Shown here: piece by piece, positions 1 to 9,345 of the stretch
Position numbering within the stretch: position 1 is the stretch's first letter
How the letters are laid out: every line of letters begins with the position of its first letter
Source of the DNA: Kocuria soli
GTDB lineage: Bacteria; Actinomycetota; Actinomycetes; Actinomycetales; Micrococcaceae
Assembly (NCBI RefSeq): GCF_003797835.1
Contig: NZ_RKMF01000004.1
Coordinates: forward strand, 154,138 to 218,137
DNA length: 64,000 bases
Direction of reading: 5' to 3'
Notes under the pieces: generated by a model
Seen by the model: the letters and a program-made list of their open reading frames with translations, nothing else
The model's database searches: none
Told to the model about the DNA's origin: nothing
Made by a program: the position numbers and the translations under genes

Positions 1-245
1 GCCGTGGCCTGCTCCCCCTGCGCGTTCTGCTCGTCCCACTCGACCTCCATACCTTCTTCCTCGAAGGCGGATTTGAAGCCTTCGGGGGCTGCGTCCAGGG
101 ACGGGTGGGACACGATCTGGGTGACGCCGATCTTGTAGGTTTCGCCGTCACCTCCCCCGCCGCCGCCCTCACCGCACGCGGTGAGTGCCAGGGCTGCGAC
201 GCCGGTGAGTGCGGTGATCTGCATGAGGTGGTGCCGTCGGGACAT
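1..245 (-). CDS. ABC transporter substrate-binding lipoprotein (N-terminal part only)
   Basis: Only the first 81 codons are in the window; the gene continues past its left edge. The start ATG (243-245) follows a strong AAGGAGG on the complement (248-256). The product has a short basic N-terminus, a hydrophobic stretch and a lipobox LTAC with Cys24, then a Gly-rich linker, so it should be exported and lipid-anchored on the outer face of the membrane. The mature start contains IGVTQIVSHPSLDAA, typical of the PF04392 family (TrpX-like, ABC_sub_bind) of binding proteins. A permease and ATPase would be expected beyond the left edge. The substrate cannot be inferred from this piece; some relatives serve tryptophan or other aromatic compounds. 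Confidence 0.85.
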   Translation of the reverse strand, partial: MSRRHHLMQITALTGVAALALTACGEGGGGGGDGETYKIGVTQIVSHPSLDAAPEGFKSAFEEEGMEVEWDEQNAQGEQAT

Positions 246-540
246 GGATCCTCCTTGGTGGTGCGAGCGTGATCCACAGGGTGGCCAGTGACTCGACGAC
301 GGAAGCTCCCCCACCAGCCCGACGGCGCCCCGGAGTGTGGGTGGGGACCGCGGGCCGTTGCGGCGAGGACGTCCTTGTCTCACCGCAGCGTTTGGTGTCT
401 TCCGCACTGCACGTAGGCCTGTTGACCAGGGGATTTACCTACCTGCGAGTGTGACCTGTATCACGTGATTGTGAGTCTAGCATCGTATACGACCGCGTGG
501 TCGGTAATTTGGTTGCGACCATCGCTTTCAGGAGGCCGCC
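246..540. other. Divergent intergenic region with a CACGTG-centred palindrome
   Basis: About 300 bases separate the outward-facing lipoprotein and phosphopantetheinyl transferase genes, so both promoters should lie here. A perfect 10-base palindrome, ATCACGTGAT, sits at 460-469. An AGGAGG at 530-535 serves the gene to the right. I see no convincing RNA gene or riboswitch. Confidence 0.4.
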
Positions 541-1077
541 ACGGACGTCCACTTCAGAACCTCGTCGCCAACGGACCTCCACCGGTCACTTCTGGACCTG
601 GTCTCGAAGGTCACCGGCTTCTCCTCGCCCCGGCTCGTCCACTCCTGCCCAACGTGCGGGAGCTCGGACCACGGGCAGCCCTTCGTCCTGACTGACTCGG
701 GGCGCCTCTACGTGTCTCTGTCGCGTCCGCGAATGGGTGCCGTCGGCGTCGTCGCTCTGTGTGCGGAGGGCCAGGTGGGGATCGACATCGAGGCCGCCGG
801 CAGCGCGGCGTTCGTTGGGTTCGACGACGTCGCCCTCCACCCCGCGGAGCACTGCACCACCGACGAGGAACGCACCCGCCTCTGGGTGCGCAAGGAAGCC
901 ATCCTGAAGGCCCACGGCACGGGGCTGGTGACCGATCCGCGGGAGCTCCGGCTGGACGATGACGGGACGGTCCTGGAGGGCCCGCCCGCCACGGTGATCG
1001 ACCTGGACATGGGCCCCGGGTGGACCTGCGCGGTGGCCGTCACTCCCCCGGGACCGATCAAGACTGTCCTCGTCTGA
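541..1077 (+). CDS. 4'-phosphopantetheinyl transferase (Sfp type), probable ACG start
   Basis: The enzyme transfers phosphopantetheine from CoA to the serine of carrier domains. Both Sfp-type motifs are present: VGIDIEAAG (Mg/CoA site) and RLWVRKEAILKAHG. The open frame runs back to a stop at 505 with no ATG, GTG or TTG before a GTG at 712. Starting at 712 would remove about 57 residues that look like a normal N-terminal half (FSSPRLVHSCPTCGSSDHG, then YVSLSRPR). A perfect AGGAGG at 530-535 lies five bases before an in-frame ACG at 541, giving 178 residues, a normal length for a small PPTase. I therefore favour an ACG start. It converges on the M1 peptidase gene, and the nearby Pls-type synthetase carries a carrier domain that needs this activity. 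Confidence 0.75.
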   Translation, partial: TDVHFRTSSPTDLHRSLLDLVSKVTGFSSPRLVHSCPTCGSSDHGQPFVLTDSGRLYVSLSRPRMGAVGVVALCAEGQVGIDIEAAGSAAFVGFDDVALHPAEHCTTDEERTRLWVRKEAILKAHGTGLVTDPRELRLDDDGTVLEGPPATVIDLDMGPGWTCAVAVTPPGPIKTVLV

Positions 1078-1101
1078 GACCCCACACCACGCGCAACGCG
1101 G

Positions 1102-2427
1102 TCAGCCGCGGGCAGGCACTTCCGGCAGCGCGGGCACCTGGGTGCGGTGCAACCACGCATTGAGCAGCGCGTCCATTTCGGCATCGCGGTTGCCGGCCCA
1201 TCGCAGGCAGTGCGCCTCGAAGTCGTCGGTGGTCACCGTGCCGCCCGCATGCTCGCGGGTCCAGCTGCGGAGCAGGTCGAAGAACGCGGTGTCCCCCAGC
1301 AACGCCCGGACGGCGTGCAGGGTCAACGCCCCGCGTTTGTAGACCCAGTCGTCGAACATGGCCTCCATGCCCGGATCGGCCAGGGTGCATCCGTCGGGTG
1401 TGGGGCCCAGCGCGGCATGATGCTCGGCTGCGCGCACCTGCACTCCGGCGCCTCCGCCCGAGGCGTGGCGATGATCCGACCACAGCCATTCCGCGTAGCA
1501 GGCGAAGCCTTCGTGCAGCCAGATGTCGCTGAGCCGCTGGGCGGTGACGCTGTTACCGAACCACTGATGGGCCAGTTCGTGGGCCACCAGGCGCTCGTTG
1601 TCCCACTCGGGCGCCACGTGATTCCGACCGAAGCTGCTCAGGCCTTGGGCTTCCAGCGGGATTTCCAGGTCGTCGTCAACGATCACGGCGCGGTACTCCG
1701 CGAAGGGATACGGGCCGAACAGATCGGCGAAGAAATCCACCATCTTGCCCTGGTCCTCGAACGCGGTCCCGTCACCGACGTCGAGACCCTTGGGATGCAC
1801 GACTTCCACCGGAACCGAGGCCTTCCGCTCATGGACCGTGTACGGACCGATCTGCACTGTCGCCAGGTACGGCGCCATGGGTCGGTCCATGACGTACGTC
1901 CAGGTGGTGGTCGCACCGCTGCGTGTGGAGTCGGTCAGAGTTCCGTTGGCCACCACGTGGTACTCCGGTTCGGTGGTGACCTCGATGCGATACGTGGCCT
2001 TGTCCGCGGCGTCGTCGTTGCACGGGAACCAGCTCGGGGCACCGTGCGGCTGGGAGCCGACCATGGATCCGTCGGTGAGTTCCTCCCACCCGGACGTGCC
2101 GTGAACTCCGGGCACGGGGCGGGGCTTGCCGGAGACCCGGAACTCGAGCAGGAAGCGGTTGCCGGGCACCCGGTCCCCGACCTCGACGACGACCCGCTGC
2201 CCCCGGTGCCGGTACTTGGCGGGCCGCCCGTCCAGGAAGACCTTGTGGACGCGCAACCCGTGGAGGTCGACGTCGATCCGGTTGGTGGGTTCCGCGATCT
2301 CGACGTAAAGCTGCGCCTTTTCCTCGAGACGGTTCCCCGCAACCTTGTACGTGAGCTTGAGGTCGTAGTGCGTGACCCGGTAGCGGGTGTCGCCGTGCCC
2401 GCGCAGGTACGGGTCGGGGATCGTCAT
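1102..2427 (-). CDS. M1 family zinc aminopeptidase
   Basis: A 441-residue member of peptidase family M1. The zinc site is HELAHQWFGN (His283, Glu284, His287) with the third ligand Glu306 in LHEGFACYAEW, exactly the HExxH-x18-E spacing of the family. The substrate-binding loop that reads GxMEN in classical members is LEAQG here (about residues 258-262). It is shorter than the roughly 850-residue PepN type, ending soon after the catalytic domain, like other short actinobacterial M1 proteins. No signal peptide is visible. It lies 69 bases downstream of the Pls-type synthetase on the same strand and is probably cotranscribed. M1-type aminopeptidases that degrade epsilon-poly-L-lysine are known from Streptomyces producers, so a role in turnover of that synthetase's product is a reasonable inference. 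Confidence 0.85.
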   Translation of the reverse strand: MTIPDPYLRGHGDTRYRVTHYDLKLTYKVAGNRLEEKAQLYVEIAEPTNRIDVDLHGLRVHKVFLDGRPAKYRHRGQRVVVEVGDRVPGNRFLLEFRVSGKPRPVPGVHGTSGWEELTDGSMVGSQPHGAPSWFPCNDDAADKATYRIEVTTEPEYHVVANGTLTDSTRSGATTTWTYVMDRPMAPYLATVQIGPYTVHERKASVPVEVVHPKGLDVGDGTAFEDQGKMVDFFADLFGPYPFAEYRAVIVDDDLEIPLEAQGLSSFGRNHVAPEWDNERLVAHELAHQWFGNSVTAQRLSDIWLHEGFACYAEWLWSDHRHASGGGAGVQVRAAEHHAALGPTPDGCTLADPGMEAMFDDWVYKRGALTLHAVRALLGDTAFFDLLRSWTREHAGGTVTTDDFEAHCLRWAGNRDAEMDALLNAWLHRTQVPALPEVPARG

Positions 2428-2496
2428 GGGGCTCCGATCGAGGATCGTCGATGAGTGGGTGTGCGTGGGGTGGGTGTTGAGGGTTCGGCGGGAAGT

Positions 2497-5400
2497 CTAA
2501 TCCTGCTGTGCTTCGTCCAGTTCATCCAGCCACGGCCCGATGGGGTTGCCGACCCACCGGGTCTTGTCCGGGGCCGACTCGCCACGCATGACCAGGGAGC
2601 CGGGACCGACCGTGGCGTAGCGGCCCAGGGTGGCCGCGGGCAGGATGACCGAGTTGGGGCCCAGCGTGGCCCCCGGGCCCAGCCGGACGGTGTCCATGGC
2701 CAGCACGCGGTCGTGGAACAGGTGCGTCTGGACCACGCAGCCACGGTTGACGGTGGCCGCGGTGCCCAGCTCGATCAGGTCGTGTTCGGGCAGCCAGTAG
2801 GTTTCGCTCCACACCCCGCTGCCGATCCTGGCACCCATCGCCTTGAAGTAGAGGTTGAGCAATGCGGTACCGGGTACGTGGCGCAGCAGCCACGGGACGG
2901 CCACGGCCTCCACGAACGCATCGGCCAGTTCCCCGCGCCACACGAACCCGGACCACAGGGGGTGCTCGGACGGCTTCCACCGCCCCACGAGCACCCACTT
3001 GGCCAGCACCGCGCAGAGCACCGCCAGCAGACCACAGACCAGGAGCACGACGCCGGACAGCCCGGCCGCCGCACCGAGGTTCCACACGACAGCGACGAGC
3101 GTCAGTGCCACGAAGGCGAACAGATACAGGTACAGGTGGGCCAGCAGCGCCAGGACACGGCAGGTCTCGATCACCCCGCGCAGCACCCGCAGCCCGGTGG
3201 AGGGCTCGTAGGTCCGGGAGGAGTCGACGTCGCTGTGCGTACGGCGCAGCTTCTCCGGCGGTGATCCCACCCACGAGGAGCCTGCCTTGGCCTTCTTCCG
3301 CCGCGGCGCGGCGGAGAGCACGGCCACCAAGGACTCCTTGGGCACCTTCCGCCCCGGCGCGGTCATGCCGGAGTTCCCGACGAACGCCCCGCGCCCGATC
3401 TTGACCCGTTCGATCCGCAGCCAGCCGCCGCCGAGTTCGTAGCCGCCGATCAGGGTGTCGTCGGCCAGGAAGGCACGTGCACCCACGCGGGTCAGGCTGG
3501 GGATCATGAGCACGGTGGAGGCCTCGGCGTCGCGGCCCACCTGGGCGCCCAGCGCCCGGAGCCACCACGTGGTGGCCATCCCGGCGTACAGCGGGAACAA
3601 CCACGTACGTGCCTCGTCCATGAGTCGGAGCGTCGTCCACGCCTGGAGCGCCTGTCTCCCCTGGACGGGGTGCGGGCCACCCTCCAGGCCGATCGCGCAC
3701 AAGCGCACGAGCACCAGAATCATGACAGCGAGCGCGGCGTAGCCGGCCAGTCCGGCGAGCGGCAGCCACAGAGCCGCCGTCGTTATCGCCTCACCCAGGG
3801 TGTCGGTGCCGTTCAGCGGCAGCCACAGCACCACCAGACCCACCATCACGGCCAGCAACGGGAGCACGGCGATGACCAGTCCGGAGACCATGTAGAGGGC
3901 CGTGAACACCGGCCGGGACTTGGGGCGCGGGCCCCACGGTCCACGTGCATCACCCACGGGGGCCGCGGGGCAGCCCGACCAGCGCTGCTGCGCACCCACC
4001 GGCCCGAACACGGTGGAGCCGGGCGCAATTTCGGCGTCGTTGCCGATGCGGGCTCCGGGGACCAGCGTGGAGCGGGCACCCACGCGGGCGCGCTTGCCCA
4101 CCTCGATCTCGCCCACGTGGACGGTGGCGCCGTCGATCCAGTAGCCCTGCATGTCGACCTCGGGCTCCACGGAGGCCCCGTTACCGAGTGTGAGGAAGCC
4201 GGTGATGGGTGGCATGGCGTGCAGGTCGACGTCGCGACCCAGCCTGCATCCCAGCCAGCGGGCGTACCAGCGGACCATGCCTGCCACGCCGATCTGCCCG
4301 ACTCCCATTTCCTCGGCGAAGCGTTCGGCGAACCACAGCCGCAGGTGCGTTCGTCCGCCGCGGCGGTAGGCCCCCGGCTTCAGGCCCTTCAGCACCAGGC
4401 GGGCGACGCCGGCGGCCGTGGCCAGGCGACCGAGCGGGAAGACCAAGATCACCCACAGGAGTCCGAGGACCCACCACGGTGCGAGCCCCACGGCCTCGGC
4501 CGGGACGGACCACCCGAGCAGATCGGCGACACGCACGCCCAGTGCCAGCCACAGGAGCAGCCGCAGCCCGCCGATGGTTCGTAGGCCCACCAGCGCCGCC
4601 AGCTGGACGGCCTGCGTGGACCGACGCACCGGCCGGACCCGCTCGTTGAGCCGCCCCACGGGGGTGTCCAGCGTGTCCAGCCAGGCCGCGAACTCCCCGA
4701 TCCGGGGGTGTTCGTACACGTCGGCCACGGTCGCGTTGACGTGGCGTTCGCGCACGCGCGCCACGATCTGGGCGGCGGTCAGCGACCCGCCACCCAGGGC
4801 GAAGAAGTCCTCGTCGGGTCCGGCGGGCCGGGATCCCAGTACGTCGTTCCAGATCTCGGCCAGCCACGTCGCCGTCTCCCCCAGGTCCGCGGAGGCGGCG
4901 GCGCCGTCGTCGGGAAGGGGCCACGGGAGTGCGTCACGGTCGATCTTGCCGCTGGTGCGCGTGGGGAGGTCGTCGATGACGGCCAGGCGCGGAACCAGGG
5001 CGGCGGGCATGTCCGCGCGCAGTCGTTCCAGGCACGCGGCACGGTCGAAGGCGTCGTCCACCGTGAGGTACCCGACGATCAGCGAGTTGCCGCTGCCCGT
5101 CTTGCGGACCGCGGCCGCCGCGCCCACCACGCCGGGGAGGGCCAGGAGGGAGGCGTCGATCTCCCCCAGCTCGATGCGCCGTCCACCGACCTTGACCTGG
5201 TCGTCCGCGCGGCCCTTGAACAGGAGCCCGGCGGGGTCGTTGACCACCACGTCGCCCGAGCGGTAGGCGCGCTGCCAGCCGAGCGTGGGCATGGGCGCGT
5301 ACTTCTCGGCGTCCTTCTCCGGGTCCAGGTAGCGCGCGAGGCCCACCCCGCCGATGATCAGCTCGCCGCTCTCGCCCTCAGGTACGGGCTGCCCGTCGCC

Positions 5401-6408
5401 GTCCACGACGGCCAGGTCCCAGCCGTCGAGCGGGAGGCCGATGCGAACCGGGGGCTCTCCGGTCAGTTGCGCGGCGCAGGCGACGACGGTCGCCTCCGTG
5501 GGTCCGTAGGTGTTCCAGACCTCGCGCTCGGCGTTGGCCAGGCGGGCGCCGATCTCGGGCGGGCAGGCCTCGCCACCCAGGATCAGCAAGCGCACGGCCT
5601 TCAGGGCCTCGGCGGGCCACAGGGAGACCAGGGTAGGGACCGTTGAGACCACCGTGACCGCGTTGGCCACCAGCCACGGCCCCAGGTCCATGCCGGAGCG
5701 CACCAGCGAGCGCGGCGCGGGGATCAGGCAGCCGCCGTGGGCCCAGGCCAGCCACATCTCCTCGCAGCTGGCGTCGAAGGCCACCGAGAGGCCGGCCATG
5801 ACCCGGTCGCCGGGCCCGATGGGCCGTCGTTGCAGGAAGAGCCGGGACTCGGCATCCACGAACGCGGCGGCGCTGCGGTGGCTGACCGCCACACCTTTGG
5901 GCTTGCCCGTGGAGCCGGAGGTGAAGATGACCCAGCAGTCGTCGTCCAACGACGGCGGCGTGGGTTCAGCGGGTGGGCGCGGCTCCGGGAGTCGGCTGGT
6001 GACGATCAGATCGGCGGTGATGACCGCGGCCACCGCGGCTTCCGAGAACACGGTCCGGGCACGCTCGTCGGGGTCGTCGGCGTCTACGGGGACGTACCCG
6101 GCGCCGGCCAGGAGGATGCCCATGATGGCGAGGTACAGGTCCGCCGTGCCGGAGGGCACGCGGACGCCGACCTTGTCCCCGGCGCCGATCCCGAGGGCCG
6201 AGAGTTCGGCGGCGACCTCTCCGGCGGCCTCGTGGAACTCGTCGTAGGTCAGGTGCGCTTCCCCCGCTTCGAGCGCGGGGGCGGAACCGTGGCGTTCGAC
6301 CGTTTCCAGGAAGACGTCCACCAGGGTGCGTGGTGTGGGGGCGCGGTCTCCGGCGAGCAGGGGGCTCCGGACACCGATGTGTGGCGAGTCAGTCGGCGAA
6401 TCTGTCAC
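2497..6408 (-). CDS. Pls/PosA-type single-module non-ribosomal peptide synthetase with membrane C-terminal half
   Basis: 1303 residues. An adenylation domain (about 25-510) carries FTSGSTGKPKG (162-172), YGPTEATV, YRSGDV and GRADDQVKVGGRRIELGE. A carrier domain follows, with the attachment serine at about residue 542 in LGGGSLTAAQ. The remaining 750 residues have no classical condensation domain: hydrophobic membrane segments alternate with hexapeptide-repeat stretches such as PGARIGNDAEIAPGSTVFG. This order and length match Pls, the Streptomyces epsilon-poly-L-lysine synthetase (about 1319 residues), in which tandem C-terminal domains catalyse iterative amide bond formation at the membrane. 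The amino acid used here cannot be read safely by eye. Start is GTG. The downstream M1 peptidase and the divergent PPTase complete a plausible locus. Confidence 0.85.
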   Translation of the reverse strand: MTDSPTDSPHIGVRSPLLAGDRAPTPRTLVDVFLETVERHGSAPALEAGEAHLTYDEFHEAAGEVAAELSALGIGAGDKVGVRVPSGTADLYLAIMGILLAGAGYVPVDADDPDERARTVFSEAAVAAVITADLIVTSRLPEPRPPAEPTPPSLDDDCWVIFTSGSTGKPKGVAVSHRSAAAFVDAESRLFLQRRPIGPGDRVMAGLSVAFDASCEEMWLAWAHGGCLIPAPRSLVRSGMDLGPWLVANAVTVVSTVPTLVSLWPAEALKAVRLLILGGEACPPEIGARLANAEREVWNTYGPTEATVVACAAQLTGEPPVRIGLPLDGWDLAVVDGDGQPVPEGESGELIIGGVGLARYLDPEKDAEKYAPMPTLGWQRAYRSGDVVVNDPAGLLFKGRADDQVKVGGRRIELGEIDASLLALPGVVGAAAAVRKTGSGNSLIVGYLTVDDAFDRAACLERLRADMPAALVPRLAVIDDLPTRTSGKIDRDALPWPLPDDGAAASADLGETATWLAEIWNDVLGSRPAGPDEDFFALGGGSLTAAQIVARVRERHVNATVADVYEHPRIGEFAAWLDTLDTPVGRLNERVRPVRRSTQAVQLAALVGLRTIGGLRLLLWLALGVRVADLLGWSVPAEAVGLAPWWVLGLLWVILVFPLGRLATAAGVARLVLKGLKPGAYRRGGRTHLRLWFAERFAEEMGVGQIGVAGMVRWYARWLGCRLGRDVDLHAMPPITGFLTLGNGASVEPEVDMQGYWIDGATVHVGEIEVGKRARVGARSTLVPGARIGNDAEIAPGSTVFGPVGAQQRWSGCPAAPVGDARGPWGPRPKSRPVFTALYMVSGLVIAVLPLLAVMVGLVVLWLPLNGTDTLGEAITTAALWLPLAGLAGYAALAVMILVLVRLCAIGLEGGPHPVQGRQALQAWTTLRLMDEARTWLFPLYAGMATTWWLRALGAQVGRDAEASTVLMIPSLTRVGARAFLADDTLIGGYELGGGWLRIERVKIGRGAFVGNSGMTAPGRKVPKESLVAVLSAAPRRKKAKAGSSWVGSPPEKLRRTHSDVDSSRTYEPSTGLRVLRGVIETCRVLALLAHLYLYLFAFVALTLVAVVWNLGAAAGLSGVVLLVCGLLAVLCAVLAKWVLVGRWKPSEHPLWSGFVWRGELADAFVEAVAVPWLLRHVPGTALLNLYFKAMGARIGSGVWSETYWLPEHDLIELGTAATVNRGCVVQTHLFHDRVLAMDTVRLGPGATLGPNSVILPAATLGRYATVGPGSLVMRGESAPDKTRWVGNPIGPWLDELDEAQQD

Positions 6409-6500
6409 ATAGGGATTCTGTCAAAACCCGGGCTGCGGAAAGGCGGACGCGCCATGTCCTGCGGGTTACGAGGGGGAAGCACGGAACGTTTGCATGTTTT

Positions 6501-6518
6501 CTTGATTCATTCCAGAAA
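6501..6518 (+). promoter_or_regulatory. FurA-type operator overlapping the furA promoter
   Basis: The A/T-rich string CTTGATTCATTCCAGAAA stands out in GC-rich surroundings and closely resembles the operators bound by FurA upstream of furA/katG in mycobacteria and Streptomyces (CTTGACTNATTCCAGAA type). It contains the -35 hexamer TTGATT (6502-6507). Confidence 0.7.
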
Positions 6519-6538
6519 CCGGGGCACGATGGTGACCA
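6502..6538 (+). promoter_or_regulatory. Predicted furA-katG promoter, probably giving a leaderless mRNA
   Basis: TTGATT (6502-6507) and CACGAT (6525-6530) are separated by 17 bases. Transcription would then begin at about 6537-6538, on the A of the ATG at 6538. No Shine-Dalgarno sequence precedes that ATG. Near-leaderless furA transcripts are known in mycobacteria. Confidence 0.5.
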
Positions 6539-7032
6539 TGAGCACAGTCCAGGCGGAGGAGCACCGCGAGCGCGAGATGTTGCGGGGCGTGGGGCTCCGC
6601 GTCACGCAACCACGTGTGGCCGTGCTCGGTGCACTGCGGAGGCATCCGCACGCGGACGCTTCCGCCATCCTGGGCGCGGTCCGGCAGGCCGTTCCGTCCG
6701 TGTCCCACCAGGCGGTCTACGACTGTCTGCACGCGCTGACAGAATCCGGCCTGGTCCGTTCCATTCAGCCCGCCGGCTCCCCCGCCCGGTACGAGATCCG
6801 CCGGAACGACAACCACCACCACCTGGTCTGCCGCGGTTGCGGTGAAGTGGTGGACATTCCCTGCCAGACCGGCTCAGCACCGTGCCTGCACACCGACGAC
6901 GACCACGGTTACGCGATCGACGAGGCCGAGGTCTATTTCTGGGGCCTGTGCCCGGCCTGCCAAGCGGGCCACGCCACACGCCCCACCGAGTTTCCCACCC
7001 AGTCACACAGAGATCGAGAGGATCAGAAGTGA
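6538..7032 (+). CDS. furA: FurA/CatR-type peroxide-responsive repressor
   Basis: A Fur-family metalloregulator of 164 residues. The N-terminal winged helix contains [15 protein letters not shown] and [19 protein letters not shown]; the dimerisation domain has the [13 protein letters not shown] metal-binding stretch and a closing CPAC, so the paired zinc cysteines are kept. It would repress its own promoter and katG, with release on metal-catalysed oxidation by peroxide. An in-frame ATG also occurs at 6529, but the predicted transcription start on 6538 favours the later one. Its TGA overlaps the GTG of katG (GTGA), so the two genes are translationally coupled. Confidence 0.92.
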   Translation: MSTVQAEEHREREMLRGVGLRVTQPRVAVLGALRRHPHADASAILGAVRQAVPSVSHQAVYDCLHALTESGLVRSIQPAGSPARYEIRRNDNHHHLVCRGCGEVVDIPCQTGSAPCLHTDDDHGYAIDEAEVYFWGLCPACQAGHATRPTEFPTQSHRDREDQK

Positions 7033-9296
7033 GCGACGACCAGAAGCAGTTCCCCCACGGTGACGACACCACGACGATCGGTGAGATGACCGAGACGGCG
7101 GCCACCGGCCTCCCGCAGGAGCCGGTCCAGGAGTCCTCCGAGGGCAAGTGCCCGGTGGCCCACGGCGCCTCGCTGCCCCACCCGACGTCGGGCGATGCCA
7201 ACCAGCAGTGGTGGCCGAACCGCCTGAACCTGAAGATCCTGGCCAAGGAGCAGCCGGTCATCAACCCGCATGACCCGGACTTCGACTACGGCGCGGCTTT
7301 CGAGGCGCTGGATCTCAACGAGGTCAAGCAGTACATCGGCGAGGTGCTGACCACCTCCAAGGACTGGTGGCCCGCCGACTTCGGCAACTACGGCCCCTTC
7401 ATCATCCGCATGGCCTGGCACGGTGCGGGTACTTACCGTTCCATGGACGGCCGCGGCGGCGCCGGCACCGGTCAGCAGCGATTCGCCCCGCTGAACTCCT
7501 GGCCGGACAACGCCTCCCTGGACAAGGCCCGGCGTCTGCTGTGGCCGGTCAAGAAGAAGTACGGCCAGTCCCTGTCCTGGGCCGACCTGTTCGTGCTCGC
7601 GGGCAACGTGGCACACGAGATCATGGGCATGCCCACCTTCGGTTTCTCCGGCGGTCGTGTGGATGCCTACGAGCCCGAGGACGACGTCTACTGGGGCCCG
7701 GAGACCGAGTGGACCAACGGCGGCGCCGAGCGCTACAAGGGTGAGCGCGACCTGGACAACCCGCTGGCCGCCGTCGAAATGGGTCTGATCTACGTCAACC
7801 CGGAGGGCCCGGAGGGTGAGCCGGATCCGAAGAAGTCCGCGATCGACATCCGCGAGACCTTCGGCCGTATGGGCATGAACGACGAGGAGACCGTGGCGCT
7901 GATCGGTGGCGGTCACACCTTCGGCAAGACCCACGGTGCGTCCACGGTTCCGGAACACGTGGGTCCGGAGCCCGAGGCTGCCCCGTTGGAGCAGATGGGT
8001 CTGGGCTGGAAGAACTCCTACGGCTCGGGTGCCGGTCGCGATGCGATCACCTCCGGCCTGGAGGTCACCTGGACCTACCACCCGACCCGCTGGGACAACG
8101 AGTTCTTCCACATCCTCTACGCCTACGAGTGGGAGCTGTTCCACTCCCCCGCCGGCGCGCAGCAGTGGCGTCCGGTCAACGGCGGCGGTTCGGACATGGT
8201 GCCGGAGGCCGACGGCAACGGCCGCCGCGAGCCGCGCATGCTGACCTCCGACCTGGCACTGCGTGAGGACCCGGAGTACGACAAGATTTCGCGCCGATTC
8301 AAGGACGACTTCGCCGCGTTCCAGGACGCCTACGCCCGCGCGTGGTTCAAGCTGACCCACCGCGACATGGGCCCGATCTCCCGCCACCTGGGCGCGGAGG
8401 TTCCCACCGAGGAACTGGTGTGGATGGACCCGATCCCCGCACCCGCTTCCGTGCCCGGTGATTCCGAGGTTGCCGCGATCAAGGATGCCGTGGCCGCTGC
8501 CGGGCTGTCCGTGACCGACGTGGTCAAGACCGCCTGGGCCGCTGCCTCCACCTTCCGTCACTCGGACTTCCGCGGTGGCGCCAACGGTGGCCGCATCCGC
8601 CTGGAGCCGCAGCGTTCGTGGGAGGTCAACGAGCCGTCCGTGACCGGGCCGGTGATTTCCGCTCTGGAGACCATTGCGTCCGATCACGGTGTGTCCTTTG
8701 CGGACACGGTGGTGATCGCGGGCAACTGGGCCGTGGAGAAGGCTGCTGCCGATGGTGGTGTTTCGGTGTCCGTGCCGTTCACGGCCGGGCGCGGGGATGC
8801 TACGCAGGAGCAGACGGACGTGGACGGTCAGAACTTCCTGGAGCCCAAGGTCGACGGCTTCCGCAACTACGATCCGCGCGGGAACAAGGAGTTCCCGGCC
8901 GAGTTCGCGCTCATCGACCGGGCCAACCTGCTGGGCCTCTCCGCCCCGGAGATGACCGTTCTGGTGGCCGGCCTGCGTGTGCTGGGGGCCGTTCACGGCG
9001 GGTCTTCCGACGGTGTGTTCACCGATCGCGTGGGTGTGCTGTCCAACGACTTCCTGGTGGCGCTGACGGACATCGACACCCAGTGGGAGAAGGTGGCCGA
9101 GGGCCACTACCGCGGTGTGACCGCCGATGGTCGCGAGTGGACCGGCACCCGCAACGACCTGGTGTTCGGTTCGAACTCGGAGCTGCGGACCGTGGCTGAG
9201 GTGTACGCGGCGGACGACGCGAACGAGAAGTTCGTTCGCGACTTTGTTGCCGCGTGGGCGAAGGTCATGGATGCGGATCGGTTCGACGTGAAGTGA
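7029..9296 (+). CDS. katG: Catalase-peroxidase KatG
   Basis: A bifunctional haem catalase-peroxidase of 755 residues that removes hydrogen peroxide. The distal triad is visible in [11 protein letters not shown] (Arg127, Trp130, His131) and the proximal His region in [12 protein letters not shown]. The Met-Tyr-Trp adduct residues are present: Trp130, the Tyr of [12 protein letters not shown] and the Met of [14 protein letters not shown]. The duplicated, degenerate C-terminal domain is complete. One family position is unusual: the distal motif reads [17 protein letters not shown] where most relatives have MAWHSAGTYRIGDGRGG. The GTG start at 7029 overlaps the furA stop and is preceded by GAGAGG. 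A strong hairpin follows the gene. Confidence 0.97.
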   Translation: MSDDQKQFPHGDDTTTIGEMTETAATGLPQEPVQESSEGKCPVAHGASLPHPTSGDANQQWWPNRLNLKILAKEQPVINPHDPDFDYGAAFEALDLNEVKQYIGEVLTTSKDWWPADFGNYGPFIIRMAWHGAGTYRSMDGRGGAGTGQQRFAPLNSWPDNASLDKARRLLWPVKKKYGQSLSWADLFVLAGNVAHEIMGMPTFGFSGGRVDAYEPEDDVYWGPETEWTNGGAERYKGERDLDNPLAAVEMGLIYVNPEGPEGEPDPKKSAIDIRETFGRMGMNDEETVALIGGGHTFGKTHGASTVPEHVGPEPEAAPLEQMGLGWKNSYGSGAGRDAITSGLEVTWTYHPTRWDNEFFHILYAYEWELFHSPAGAQQWRPVNGGGSDMVPEADGNGRREPRMLTSDLALREDPEYDKISRRFKDDFAAFQDAYARAWFKLTHRDMGPISRHLGAEVPTEELVWMDPIPAPASVPGDSEVAAIKDAVAAAGLSVTDVVKTAWAAASTFRHSDFRGGANGGRIRLEPQRSWEVNEPSVTGPVISALETIASDHGVSFADTVVIAGNWAVEKAAADGGVSVSVPFTAGRGDATQEQTDVDGQNFLEPKVDGFRNYDPRGNKEFPAEFALIDRANLLGLSAPEMTVLVAGLRVLGAVHGGSSDGVFTDRVGVLSNDFLVALTDIDTQWEKVAEGHYRGVTADGREWTGTRNDLVFGSNSELRTVAEVYAADDANEKFVRDFVAAWAKVMDADRFDVK

Positions 9297-9319
9297 TCTG
9301 ATTGGTCAAGTGAATGTGA

Positions 9320-9345
9320 GTGGCGCCCGCTTCGGCGGGCGCCAC
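9320..9345 (+). terminator. Rho-independent-type hairpin after katG
   Basis: An 11-base perfect stem (GTGGCGCCCGC / GCGGGCGCCAC) with a TTCG loop lies 23 bases after the katG stop. It has no long T tract, as is usual in this GC class. Confidence 0.8.

Noticed and set aside
338..400. A T-box-like string (GGGTGGGGACCGCGG) on the plus strand
   Set aside because: The T-box core needs GGGTGGNACCGCG; this has an extra G and lacks a convincing specifier stem or antiterminator. It lies upstream of a PPTase, not of an amino acid or tRNA synthetase gene on that strand.
2497..6408. Assigning epsilon-poly-L-lysine synthesis outright
   Set aside because: The layout matches Pls, but the adenylation specificity cannot be read safely by eye and Pls-like enzymes also use other amino acids.
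7023..9107. 694-codon open frame antisense to katG
   Set aside because: Codon-position shadow of a GC-rich gene; composition is His/Arg/Gly/Val-rich with no recognisable domain.
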